This document shows, one piece after another, positions 25,768 to 34,393 of a DNA stretch of 64,000 nt. Numbering within the stretch: position 1 is the stretch's first letter; each line of letters starts with the position of its first letter. This DNA comes from JBDSZL01 sp039925145. Its GTDB lineage: Bacteria > Acidobacteriota > Vicinamibacteria > Vicinamibacterales > SCN-69-37. The stretch lies in NCBI GenBank assembly GCA_039925145.1, contig JBDSZL010000071.1:1-64000 (forward strand), written 5' to 3'. The position numbers and the translations under genes were made by a program. Below the pieces are notes generated by a model that ran no database searches, had not been told where the DNA came from, and saw nothing but the letters and a program-made list of their open reading frames with translations.

Positions 25768-26226
25768 TCAATTCGGCCGTTTCGCCGCGGCGAGATCCGG
25801 GTGAATCAGCCGATACGCGTCTGACTCGATGATGGCGGTGTTCATCACGCGGAGGGCCACCTCGACCGACTGGCCGGACGCTCGCGCCGGCAGATAACTG
25901 CCGAACAGGTAATCGAGGAGCGGCCGCTCGTCGAGCTTGCCGTCGTGACACAAGCCGCCCAGCCTCCCAAACCCCTCAGCAGAATCCGCGTAGAACGTGT
26001 TCAGCCCCCGCAGGACCTCGCCGACTTCGACCACCGGCTGCGCCGTCCACGCCGTCACGACGCCAGCCTTGATCTTGTCGCGTTCGATGCGCAGTTGTTG
26101 CAACTCGGCTCGGGCCCGGCGAATCGTGACCGCCTCGCGGACGGACACGATGATCAGGACAGCCGTGACCGCGGCAAGAACACGCACCGCCGTCCCCCAC
26201 TTCTCTTCTGTCGACCTTGTCGTCAC
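25768..26226 (-). CDS. Small single-span membrane protein of unknown function
   Basis: A 152-residue protein with one hydrophobic segment (about 14-30), followed by an amphipathic stretch rich in Glu/Leu/Arg (ARAELQQLRIERDKIK) that could form a short coiled coil, and a small extracytoplasmic domain with one Cys. No family is recognised. The start is GTG 26226, overlapping the stop of the upstream gene in a GTGA. Two bases separate it from the SGNH-like gene. Its fixed place within the unit suggests an accessory or scaffold role in the glycan-acylation machinery, but this rests on context only. Confidence 0.65.
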   Translation of the reverse strand: MTTRSTEEKWGTAVRVLAAVTAVLIIVSVREAVTIRRARAELQQLRIERDKIKAGVVTAWTAQPVVEVGEVLRGLNTFYADSAEGFGRLGGLCHDGKLDERPLLDYLFGSYLPARASGQSVEVALRVMNTAIIESDAYRLIHPDLAAAKRPN

Positions 26227-28733
26227 TGGTTGCCACCCACTCTGGTGCTTCGCGTTTCCGTGATGGTCCGGTCGCGCAACTGGACCGACACGACCACCTC
26301 GTAGGCGCCCGCATCGCGGTAGGCATGCGACAGATCGGCCCATCCCACGACTGGCGTCCTGGCGGTTGCCCCATCGCCGAAGTCCACGTGGACTTGCCCG
26401 AATCCGTCCACGCCCTCTGCACTTTCAACCGTCACACGAAGTGACATGGTTCTGCCATCCTGGCGCACGTCGAGGCGTGACTGGCGGGCCGGGTTCGGCT
26501 CGAGCCATATCCAGCTGACATGTTGACGACTGGACGAGAAGCAGACCCGGCAACGATCGAGTGCGGTCAGGGCGACGGCCGCTTCGCGGCGCGCCTGCGC
26601 GTCCACCAGGAGATAGTCAGGCCTGGTCCATCGGCCGACTGCCCGGGTGGCGGCCGAGCTCGAGACAACAACTGCGGCCGTGACCACCACGACGGCCCGC
26701 GTCAATCTCAGAGACGCGGGTCCGCTCTCGACATGAGCCACGCGAGCTCCAGATCGCCTCCACGCCAGCCACGAGGCACCAGCCAGGGCGCCAGACAGCA
26801 GAACGAAGACGACGTACCCATCCTGAGACATGTCGCCGAAGTACTCACGGATGGCGGGCAACGCCAGCAGCGGCTTCCATCCGCTGCGCGAGTGGTCGAC
26901 CATTGGGCCAAACGACTTCACGTGCGTCCAGTTGTACGACAAGGACATGTCGAGCGAGACGACCATGGCAATCACGGCCGCTACTCGGAAGGCTGGCGAG
27001 CACCAGAACCTTCGTGCGAGCACCATCACCGGCCAGATCATCAGCGGGACAATCGCCACGACAAATCGTCCGGGCGTCCCGCCAGCAGGATTGAGCGCAT
27101 GCCCCGCCGCCGGAATCGCCAACGACAATCCAAGCCCGGCAATCAGCAGAGCGAGATCACGATGCGTCCTTGCGAGCACCAGCAGGCCGGGCGCCGTGGC
27201 AAAGAGCCACGGCGCATATCCAAGCAGTCCCCACGCGCCATGAACGCCGTAGGCGATGAGGTTGTCGACGATGACGCCGGGGATGATCTGGTGAGTGTCG
27301 CCCGCCGCCGCGTACATGGCGTTCGGCATCCAACTCCCGGTGATGTGAAAGTTGTAACCGAGGAGCAGGAAGAGTGTCAGCCCAAAGGCGCAGGACACAC
27401 ATCGTCTCTGGCGCCGGTCGCCTCGGGCCACACAAATGGCGGCCAGCAGCGCCGACACCAGAAAGAAGCGCGGATGCAGCCACGCGAGCAGGCCACAGCC
27501 GAGACCGGCGGCTGTCGACCGCGCCAGATCTCGCAGGCGGTCCGCCTTGGCCGGATCGATTCCGGTACGCCCGGCACTGTGGAACCACGCGAAATTGAGC
27601 ACCAGCACGATGACGAGAAAGGCAGGAACTTCTGGATACAGCTGGAATGCAAATGCCGATAGCGGAAACGTGACGGTCGCAAAGGCAGCGCCAAGCCACG
27701 CCACGCCTTCGGAGTGGAGCCCGTTACGCAGCAGTCTGAACAGCCCGACCGCGGACGCGCCGAGCATGAACAGCATGGAGGTGCTCGTCATCGTGAGGTT
27801 GGCGGGGAACTCCCCCTGATAGCCCGCATCGAGGGAGAGCAGGTGTCGATCGAGATAGTAGCCAGGAAAGAGCAGCAGCGAGAGCCCGGGCTGATGCAGC
27901 TGGTACACGCCGCTCCTGTGCTTGCCCGTGACGAATCCGTTCCGGCCCAGAGGGATTCGGTTCCATCGGAAGTGTCCGGGATTGTCCAGGAACAGCCGAA
28001 TATCGCTCCGCAACGACAGCGCGTCGTCCCACACGGCGCTGCCGAACAGGCTCGCGTTCCGCAGCACGTGGCTGGGAGCGTCAAGAGCGCTGTCTGACAG
28101 CAGAGCGTTGTGCGAGACGTCGATCCCGGCGCCCTGGTACCACGCCTCGCAGTAGCGCAGATATCGAGGCTCGTCGCCGAACGTCTCGTCGGTAAAGCGC
28201 AACCGGGGTGAGACACCAATCGCCCAGCCAACAACGACCAGGAACAGCAGCGCGTCGAGAACCAGCAGCCGCGTGGGCCTGGACAGCGATTCTGGAAAAC
28301 CGAAGACACTCTCGAGTGGCTTACCGAGGACCACGTGCGCACGCCAACCAGTCCAGGCCACGACTATCGCGACCCACCACCAACGCAGGTCGTACAGGAA
28401 ATAACTGACAACGGCCGCCGGTTCTCCGATGCCGGGCACCGCCGGAAGAATTCCCAGCGTGAGCAGGCCGAGCCACGCCATGGGCAACATCCAACGTCCG
28501 GTTCGTACCTTGGCCAGCACGGCCGGCCCTCGGCGGGCGGCACGACGGACGACCAACGCGTACGTACCACCGAAGGACGCGGCGATGAGCACGGCCATCA
28601 TCAGCATCACGCCGGAGCCCGACCAGACAAAGAGGTAGTCGACCCCTGGTGCCGTCTGCAGCGGCACGAAGGTGCCGGTGGCGGAAAAGGCAAACGCGAG
28701 GGCAGAGAGGCTCACGGCGAGAAGCCAGCGCAT
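26223..28733 (-). CDS. Large GT-C-like membrane protein with C-terminal PKD-like domain
   Basis: An 836-residue protein with many hydrophobic helices up to roughly residue 700. The first extracytoplasmic loop contains TDETFGDEPRYLRYC (about 180-195), with an acidic DE pair like that of GT-C (PMT/ArnT-type) glycosyltransferases; other features are too diverged to name a family. The last 80 residues form a beta domain ending with HVDFGDGATA and SHAYRDAGAYEVVVSV, a PKD-like fold. ATG 28733 directly precedes the first helix; the frame is open for 23 codons upstream. It heads a four-gene unit with overlaps to the MBOAT gene. Confidence 0.7.
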   Translation of the reverse strand: MRWLLAVSLSALAFAFSATGTFVPLQTAPGVDYLFVWSGSGVMLMMAVLIAASFGGTYALVVRRAARRGPAVLAKVRTGRWMLPMAWLGLLTLGILPAVPGIGEPAAVVSYFLYDLRWWWVAIVVAWTGWRAHVVLGKPLESVFGFPESLSRPTRLLVLDALLFLVVVGWAIGVSPRLRFTDETFGDEPRYLRYCEAWYQGAGIDVSHNALLSDSALDAPSHVLRNASLFGSAVWDDALSLRSDIRLFLDNPGHFRWNRIPLGRNGFVTGKHRSGVYQLHQPGLSLLLFPGYYLDRHLLSLDAGYQGEFPANLTMTSTSMLFMLGASAVGLFRLLRNGLHSEGVAWLGAAFATVTFPLSAFAFQLYPEVPAFLVIVLVLNFAWFHSAGRTGIDPAKADRLRDLARSTAAGLGCGLLAWLHPRFFLVSALLAAICVARGDRRQRRCVSCAFGLTLFLLLGYNFHITGSWMPNAMYAAAGDTHQIIPGVIVDNLIAYGVHGAWGLLGYAPWLFATAPGLLVLARTHRDLALLIAGLGLSLAIPAAGHALNPAGGTPGRFVVAIVPLMIWPVMVLARRFWCSPAFRVAAVIAMVVSLDMSLSYNWTHVKSFGPMVDHSRSGWKPLLALPAIREYFGDMSQDGYVVFVLLSGALAGASWLAWRRSGARVAHVESGPASLRLTRAVVVVTAAVVVSSSAATRAVGRWTRPDYLLVDAQARREAAVALTALDRCRVCFSSSRQHVSWIWLEPNPARQSRLDVRQDGRTMSLRVTVESAEGVDGFGQVHVDFGDGATARTPVVGWADLSHAYRDAGAYEVVVSVQLRDRTITETRSTRVGGNQ

Positions 28734-28828
28734 GGGTTCTGCGTCGCGTAGCCGGCAACGCGCGCCAATCTTACCCCGCGCGTCGACAGGGCCCCGGTCC
28801 ACTCGGGTGGGTGCTAGACTCGCGCCCC

Positions 28829-29860
28829 ATGGCCCTCGATCTGACCCGCGTCCCGGCGACCGACCCGACCGCCATCTACCGCTACCGCGACGGTCTCTAC
28901 GCGGTCGATCTGATCACGGCTGCCGTGGTCGATCTCGACCTGTTCTCGTGGCTCGCCGACAGGCCGTCGACTGCCGAAGACATCTGCCGGGCGTTCGATC
29001 TGCAGCCCCGGCCCACCGATGTGCTGATCACTCTGCTTGTCGCGAGCGGGCTCCTCGAACGTGACGGTCCGCGGCTCCGGCTCAGCAATCTCTCGCGCGA
29101 GCACCTGACCGGCGCGCTCTGGAATCTCTCGCCCTACTACGCGTCGCTCCGCGATCGGCCTGTCACGCGTGATTTCACGCGGGTACTCCGCACGGGGCGT
29201 CCCGCGCACTGGGGCGGTGACCGCGTCGGCGCTGACTGGCACGCGGCGATGGAGACCGAAGCGTTTGCGCGCCCATTCACGGCCGCGATGGATTGCCGGG
29301 GCGTGTACCTCGGGCAGGCGCTCGCGAAGCATCTCGATCTCGCCGCCCGCCGGCGCGTGCTGGATATCGGAGGCGGATCGGGCATCTACGCCTGCTCGCT
29401 CGTGGCACACCATCCCCACCTGCGCGCAACCGTGTTCGAGCAGCATCCCGTCGCGCGCATCGCAGAGACCCTTCTGTCAGAGCGCGGCTTCGCAGACCGC
29501 GTGGAGGTGGCGACCGGAGACTTTCTGCACGATCCGTGGCCACCTGACTGCGACGTGCACCTGCTCTCGAACGTCCTCCACGACTGGGACCTTCCGGTCG
29601 TGCGACAGCTGCTCGACACCTCGTTTCAGACACTGGCGGCGGGCGGGCTGCTGGTGATTCACGAGGCCTTCATCAACGCAGATAAGACAGGACCGCTGCC
29701 CGTCGCGGAATATTCGGCGCTGCTGATGCACTCGACTCAGGGAAAGTGCTACGCCACGTCCGAGTACGCAGCGCTCTTGAGCGAGGCGGGCTTCGGCCTG
29801 GTCACCTACGCGGACACGGCCGCGGATCGCGGCGCGATGACAGCCACAAAACCCGGTTGA
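28829..29860 (+). CDS. SAM-dependent O-methyltransferase (ASMT/caffeate type)
   Basis: A 343-residue protein with an N-terminal winged-helix dimerisation domain (about 15-100) and a C-terminal Rossmann methyltransferase domain. The SAM motif I is RVLDIGGGSGIYACSL (about 173-188), with NVLHDWD (about 247-253) carrying the general-base histidine region of plant-type O-methyltransferases. The substrate is probably a small aromatic or quinone-like hydroxyl, but is unknown. It diverges from the glycan-acylation unit, with a 95-base intergenic region. The ATG at 28829 is chosen since the longer reading begins inside the divergent gene. Confidence 0.85.
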   Translation: MALDLTRVPATDPTAIYRYRDGLYAVDLITAAVVDLDLFSWLADRPSTAEDICRAFDLQPRPTDVLITLLVASGLLERDGPRLRLSNLSREHLTGALWNLSPYYASLRDRPVTRDFTRVLRTGRPAHWGGDRVGADWHAAMETEAFARPFTAAMDCRGVYLGQALAKHLDLAARRRVLDIGGGSGIYACSLVAHHPHLRATVFEQHPVARIAETLLSERGFADRVEVATGDFLHDPWPPDCDVHLLSNVLHDWDLPVVRQLLDTSFQTLAAGGLLVIHEAFINADKTGPLPVAEYSALLMHSTQGKCYATSEYAALLSEAGFGLVTYADTAADRGAMTATKPG

Positions 29861-29912
29861 CCGCTCAGCAAAGATCCGCTGGCGTCCCGTTGCTAGCGGG
29901 AGCGCGCACTCG

Positions 29913-30521
29913 TCATGCCTTGGCGCGCTGGAACTTCCAGTGCCGTGACTTTCCGCCCGAAAGCTGTTCGAGGGTCTTGGCCATTCGACGATCGCGTGTG
30001 TCCTGCGTTTTCGCTTCGGTCACCCACTCCAGGTACTCGCGTCTGTGGCTCGGACTGAATTCGTCGAACGCGGCTTTCGCGGCGGGCACCTGTGCCAGAG
30101 CCGCTTTGAAAAAAGGCGGCACGACCAGAGGCGGCTTGGCGACGGGACGAGTCCTGACAACTTTGACGCCAGCGTCGTGCAGACGCGCTGCGGCCTTCAC
30201 CAACGTCACGAGCGTCTTGTGGTTCGGAACCTCATCGACCGTCGTCATCCGGTCGAGCTGATCCAGTGCGGCCTGGCCGGCAGCCGACAGCTCGCTGCGG
30301 AGCAGGGACGTCTTCCAGAAGTGCAGCCGTGCGTGCTGCTTGAATGCGGCGAGACTGCAGAACACGCCCTTGTATTCGAAATGCGGCACGCTCCACTTGA
30401 TGGTCTCCTGCGCCTCCGGACAGCCGGCGTGAACTGCCTCTCGCAGCAGTTCGAGCAGGGGACGGGCCCACGGCGCGGCCTTGTCGATATACCTGTCGAC
30501 CCTCTGGTCTCTGGCGAGCAT
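29913..30521 (-). CDS. YdeI/OmdA-like DUF1801 family protein
   Basis: A 202-residue soluble protein. The first half is a DUF1801 domain (KAAPWARPLLELLRE, then EAQETIKWSVPHFEYKG and FCSLAAFKQHARLHF), and the second half has the YdeI/OmdA extension ending in YLEWVTEAKTQDTRDRR and repeated Lys/Arg. Members are common in soil bacteria; a structural similarity to iron-sulfur chaperone/frataxin-like folds has been proposed, but no function is established. ATG 30521 lies 4 bases after the DinB gene stop, so the two are probably co-transcribed. Confidence 0.85.
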   Translation of the reverse strand: MLARDQRVDRYIDKAAPWARPLLELLREAVHAGCPEAQETIKWSVPHFEYKGVFCSLAAFKQHARLHFWKTSLLRSELSAAGQAALDQLDRMTTVDEVPNHKTLVTLVKAAARLHDAGVKVVRTRPVAKPPLVVPPFFKAALAQVPAAKAAFDEFSPSHRREYLEWVTEAKTQDTRDRRMAKTLEQLSGGKSRHWKFQRAKA

Positions 30522-30525
30522 GACG

Positions 30526-31035
30526 TCAGGCCATCGGCTCGTCGGCCGAGGCTCCGTAGATCGCCGGGACCTTCGAGCCGAGGCCCCGCAGATAGGCGGC
30601 CAGCTGTCCGCGATGATGAATCGAGTGGTTGTTCGCAAAACCGAGCATGGCCGCGGCCGGCAACTGCAGCCGGCCAAAGAAATCGACGGATCGTGCCAGC
30701 TCGTCGCCAGACGCGGCGTGCAGCGACTGGATCCTGGCTCGCAGCTCTTTCTTGTAGAAGGTCACCACGTCGCTCACCGACTTGAACATCGCCGTCTGTC
30801 GCGCCGCCCCGTCGGGATCCCATTCGAACTTGCCCCGAGAGATGCTGTCGAGGAACCACACATCGGCTGTGGCCATATGCGTCGCGAGATCCCACGCAGA
30901 GCGGGATTTCTCATCCGGCTTGTAATCGCGATTCTCGTCCTTGACGGCGGCGAGGACCTTGCACGTGGCATCGAACTCGCGCTCCATCAATGCGAGGAAC
31001 TGCTCGGCGACGATCTTGGCGTGCTCGGGGGTCAT
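30526..31035 (-). CDS. DinB family protein
   Basis: A 169-residue four-helix-bundle metalloprotein of the DinB/YfiT superfamily. Metal ligands expected from the family are the His in DLATHMATADVWF (about residue 53) and the HxxxH-like pair in NNHSIHHRGQL (about 135-145). Many members act as thiol-dependent (bacillithiol, mycothiol or glutathione) transferases; the substrate here is unknown. An AGGAG-like element precedes the ATG. It diverges from the peroxiredoxin gene, and the 164-base gap between them presumably holds both promoters; I see no further structure there. Confidence 0.85.
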   Translation of the reverse strand: MTPEHAKIVAEQFLALMEREFDATCKVLAAVKDENRDYKPDEKSRSAWDLATHMATADVWFLDSISRGKFEWDPDGAARQTAMFKSVSDVVTFYKKELRARIQSLHAASGDELARSVDFFGRLQLPAAAMLGFANNHSIHHRGQLAAYLRGLGSKVPAIYGASADEPMA

Positions 31036-31199
31036 GAGATCTCCTATGAAACCGGGACGTCCGCAAAGTTCAATTAGCGTGTATCAGTCGAGGGCTGCGT
31101 TCGCGCCGTGTCTGGCAACTCGCAACAGTCATTCTGCCGCAGCGCGTCCACGAAGCATAATGTTGTCGGTCGCGATCGGCCAACAGGAGGTTTCGCGCA

Positions 31200-31673
31200 A
31201 TGGCTCTCATCGATCCGGGCAGCAAGGCGCCGGCGTTTACCCTCAACGACCAGACAGGTCGCACACATAAACTCAGCGAGTACTCCGGCCGGCCGGTCGT
31301 TCTGTATTTCTATCCCAAGGACGACACGCCTGGGTGCACGACCGAGTCGTGCAACTTTCGCGACAACCTGCCGAAGTTCGCGTCGAGCAAGGCCGTGGTG
31401 CTGGGAGCGAGCATCCTGGACGAGAAGAGCAAGGCCAAGTTCGCAGCGAAGTACGACATCACGTTTCCCCTGCTCGCCGATGCCGATCACATCGTGGCGG
31501 AAAAGTACGGCGTGTGGCAGGAGAAGATGCGGTACGGCCGCAAGTACATGGGAATCGTGAGGACCACGTATCTCATCGGTCCCGACGGCAAAGTGGCCCG
31601 GCGCTGGGACAACGTCAAGGTGGAGGGGCACGCCGACGAGGTACTTGCCGCCGTGGGCTCACTCGACGCCTGA
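31200..31673 (+). CDS. bcp: Thioredoxin-dependent peroxiredoxin, BCP/PrxQ type
   Basis: Reduces hydrogen peroxide and organic hydroperoxides using thioredoxin. It has 157 residues. The peroxidatic Cys46 lies in DDTPGCTTESC, and the resolving Cys51 is five residues later, the arrangement of atypical 2-Cys PrxQ/BCP enzymes. The conserved Arg and FPLLAD segment follow. AACAGGAGG stands just before the ATG. It is likely a single-gene unit, divergent from dinB. Confidence 0.95.
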   Translation: MALIDPGSKAPAFTLNDQTGRTHKLSEYSGRPVVLYFYPKDDTPGCTTESCNFRDNLPKFASSKAVVLGASILDEKSKAKFAAKYDITFPLLADADHIVAEKYGVWQEKMRYGRKYMGIVRTTYLIGPDGKVARRWDNVKVEGHADEVLAAVGSLDA

Positions 31674-31712
31674 CGGGCCGGCCGCGCGTTTCGCGTTACC
31701 CAAACGATCGCG

Positions 31713-32351
31713 TCAATCGCCGACGCGAAACTGAACGCTGATCGTCGCCGTTGGGCCGCGGAGCAGTTCGCCAAAGCCGCGCTCGGCCGAAATGACCCGG
31801 TACCCGCCGCCTAGATTGACGAACACCCGCGAAGTCAGACCCAGCTGAAGGACGGCCTCCGGTTCGGCCACAAAGAAGGTGTCCGTGAAGCCGACGCGAC
31901 GCGGAGACAGTTGTCGTTCGTCGGGCGTGCGGAAGTCGACCCGCGAAAGGGTGGAGACCTCACGGTAGATGGTCGCCTGTCCGGCGCCCAGCAAGCCGCG
32001 GGCTGTCAGGTTCAGGCGATCGCTGCCTGCCACACGCCACCCGAGCAGCAAACCGGCATATCCGAGGTGAGTGTCGCTTCTCGGGCTGACCAGCCAGTAT
32101 CCAGCGCCGCCGACGAGCACCGTGTGCTCAATCCACTTGGCAACGTAGCCGCCCGTTAGCGTCGCGGTCCGATCGTCGACGGTCGTCACCTTGAGGTCCG
32201 GCGCAAACACGATTGTCTCAGGGATGGGAGACATGAGAAGCGGTCCGCCCGTATCCTGAGCGGCCGCGCGGCCAGGGATGCCGCACAGGGCCACGATCGC
32301 CAGCGCCGCGATGCGCGGCCCTGGCCGGTGGAAGGAGTCGCGAGGCGTCAC
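31713..32351 (-). CDS. Secreted beta-rich (outer-membrane-like) protein of unknown function
   Basis: A 212-residue protein with a signal peptide (hydrophobic core about 14-28, cleavage likely after GRAAA). The mature part consists of alternating strands with Gly/Tyr/Arg pattern (YAGLLLGWRVAG, LTARGLLGAG, VFVNLGGGYRVIS), which suggests an outer-membrane barrel or a beta-sandwich. It has no terminal Phe. It overlaps the upstream PEGA gene by 4 bases, so the two are translated together and may form a cell-envelope pair. Confidence 0.7.
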   Translation of the reverse strand: MTPRDSFHRPGPRIAALAIVALCGIPGRAAAQDTGGPLLMSPIPETIVFAPDLKVTTVDDRTATLTGGYVAKWIEHTVLVGGAGYWLVSPRSDTHLGYAGLLLGWRVAGSDRLNLTARGLLGAGQATIYREVSTLSRVDFRTPDERQLSPRRVGFTDTFFVAEPEAVLQLGLTSRVFVNLGGGYRVISAERGFGELLRGPTATISVQFRVGD

Positions 32352-33217
32352 TGGACCGCCCCGCGCAGCAGACTGACATTGAGCGGCAGGTTCGCGCCGC
32401 GGCGGATGAGCACGTCTTCCGTATACGTACTGAAGCCGGCCTTGCGTACTTCAACGTGATGCCGGCCCTCGGACAGCTCGATGGCAAGGCGATCCTGCCC
32501 GGCCGGAGCGCTCCATCGTTCGCCATCAATCAGGATGTCTGCGTCGCCCGGCTGCACGCGCACGGTCAGCGTGCCGAAGCTTCTCTGTCCCTCAGATGGA
32601 GGAGGCCCTGCCGGCGGCCGCTGTCCTGCCGGACCGGGCCGCCTGGTGCTGGGTCCTGGGCCATCTGGCTGCTGCGTGGGATCCTGGCCCGGCCCTTCCT
32701 GGTCTGGCTGCGGAGGCCTCTCAGAGACCTGCCCTGCCCCGAGCTTCTCCATGGCGTAGTGAATCTTCTGGTCGGATCCAGGATTGAGATACAGCTTCTG
32801 CCGGATCGTCTGATACCCGTCGAGGAAGAGCACGACCTCATGTGCTCCCGGCCTGAGCCGCAGGCGCTGGAAGAGGCCGTCGAAGTCGTCCACCAGACCG
32901 GCCTGATATCCGTCGACATATACCTCGGCCTGCCGAGGTGTGACCTCGAGCTTCACCGCCGTGGTGAGCTCGTCGCGCATGGGATAGCCATAGCCAAACG
33001 GGGGATAGGGGTAGGGATAGGGTCCCCACTGGGACCACGAGTCGTAGTACCAGCGCGGATAGGCGCTGTAGCCTCCAATAACGACCACCTGACGCCGCAC
33101 GGGTACCACGCGAACGCTACCGCGTCGCTGGGCAGCAGCCGAATGGGGCGCGGCCAGGATGAGAGATGTGCTGAGGACGGGGAGTAGGGCGAGTCGCGTG
33201 AGGCGTGTGAGCAACAC
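32348..33217 (-). CDS. Secreted PEGA-domain protein
   Basis: A 289-residue exported protein: signal peptide (cleavage near SAAAQ, about residue 30), then a Tyr/Pro-rich segment (YPYPYPPFGYGYP), a first PEGA domain (LEVTPRQAEVYVDGYQAG, about 95-170), a Pro/Gly/Gln-rich linker, and a second PEGA domain (VRVQPGDADILIDGE, about 220-285). PEGA domains are small beta folds of surface or wall proteins in many bacteria. The start is GTG 33217 with GGAG eight bases before it and gives a clean signal peptide. An operon with the following outer-membrane-like gene is indicated by a 4-base overlap. Confidence 0.85.
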   Translation of the reverse strand: MLLTRLTRLALLPVLSTSLILAAPHSAAAQRRGSVRVVPVRRQVVVIGGYSAYPRWYYDSWSQWGPYPYPYPPFGYGYPMRDELTTAVKLEVTPRQAEVYVDGYQAGLVDDFDGLFQRLRLRPGAHEVVLFLDGYQTIRQKLYLNPGSDQKIHYAMEKLGAGQVSERPPQPDQEGPGQDPTQQPDGPGPSTRRPGPAGQRPPAGPPPSEGQRSFGTLTVRVQPGDADILIDGERWSAPAGQDRLAIELSEGRHHVEVRKAGFSTYTEDVLIRRGANLPLNVSLLRGAVQ

Positions 33218-33419
33218 GGCGGTTTCTCCGAGATGGGGCGTGGCACTGCGGCACGCTGCAATGGAGGTGCCACGGAGAACGGGCGTGTAGGGGATGGCTT
33301 TATGCCCGACGTCTCTGGACGCGGACACAGCAGGCGTGCTCAGGGGGAGACACCCGACCCCGGCAGCCGCGGGCGCCGAGAGCATGGCGTTGTCGCAGAG
33401 CCCCTGTGCTGGCGTGCGG

Positions 33420-34256
33420 TCAACGCGGCATGCAGAAGATGTCGAAATGCGGCCAGTTCATCATGTCTTCCCGACCGAGTAGCTCGCCGCGGTACTCCCG
33501 CTCACTCACCCACCGCCGCACGTCGTAGTTGAGCCCGGTGAGCAGGGCATGAAGGCGCTCGCGTGTGGCTCGCGGAGAAAACTTGTAGACCTCGGCCCGA
33601 ACGACTGGCCGGCGGCTGACCAGGAGCGAGTGGAGTGAGGACAGCACGTCCAGGTCGTAGCCTTCGGCATCCACCTTCACGTACCGAAGCCGCGGAATGC
33701 TCTCGGGAAAGTGCTGCTCCAGATACGTGGGCAGATGCTCGCCCCGCACCCGCAGCTTGAAGGCGTGCGCATGCCGCCACTTGCTGACACCTTGGTGCAG
33801 GCCGCCATTGCAGAACCCGGCGTCCGAGTACTCGAACTCGTACTCACCCTCCTTCGCTGTCGCCGCAAAGTTCAAGGGAACGATCCTGGTCTTGCTCGGA
33901 TTTAACGTGGCATTTCGCTCGAGGATCCTGAACACATAGGGGTTGGGCTCGAGCGCCAGCACCATTCCGGTGGCACCGACGGCGAGCGCCATCGGCATCG
34001 TGGAATCGCCCGTATGAGCTCCAATGTCAATCGCTACGTCCCCTTCCTGGAGGAAGGCGCGCAACTGGTCTACCTCGTCCTGACAGACGTGTTTCGGGGT
34101 CTCGCCCGGATGCATCCACTGCGCGTAGTCCACGTCACCTTCAGCCAGGGTGAATCGCTTGAGCTGATAACCGTAGGTCCTTGGCGCGGGCTTGAAACCG
34201 AACAGGTATCCGAGCTCTCGCAGCTTCACGACCCGCAGGGTACGCGACATCTTCAC
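33420..34256 (-). CDS. FkbM family SAM-dependent methyltransferase
   Basis: A 278-residue protein with the FkbM fold. SAM motif I is VAIDIGAHTGDSTMPMAL (about 73-90), motif II is LALEPNPYVFRILERN (about 99-114), and the late RYVKVDAEGYDLDVL (about 190-204) is the diagnostic FkbM motif. Such enzymes often O-methylate sugars or lipids in surface glycans or natural products; no pathway partner is adjacent. The start could be either ATG 34256 or the ATG two codons later. It diverges from glnS across 137 bases. The 202-base gap on its 3' side, up to 33217, shows nothing I can interpret. Confidence 0.88.
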   Translation of the reverse strand: MKMSRTLRVVKLRELGYLFGFKPAPRTYGYQLKRFTLAEGDVDYAQWMHPGETPKHVCQDEVDQLRAFLQEGDVAIDIGAHTGDSTMPMALAVGATGMVLALEPNPYVFRILERNATLNPSKTRIVPLNFAATAKEGEYEFEYSDAGFCNGGLHQGVSKWRHAHAFKLRVRGEHLPTYLEQHFPESIPRLRYVKVDAEGYDLDVLSSLHSLLVSRRPVVRAEVYKFSPRATRERLHALLTGLNYDVRRWVSEREYRGELLGREDMMNWPHFDIFCMPR

Positions 34257-34393
34257 GTTTGGCTACGGGTCGTAGCAGGCCGCCTTCTGCGCGGAGCGGC
34301 TCGTCCGCAGCCAGGCCGCGACGCACCCGGCGAGGCGTCGCGAGGCTCGGACGCGGCACCACATAGGCGGCGCATGCCGTAAAATCAGCAGCT

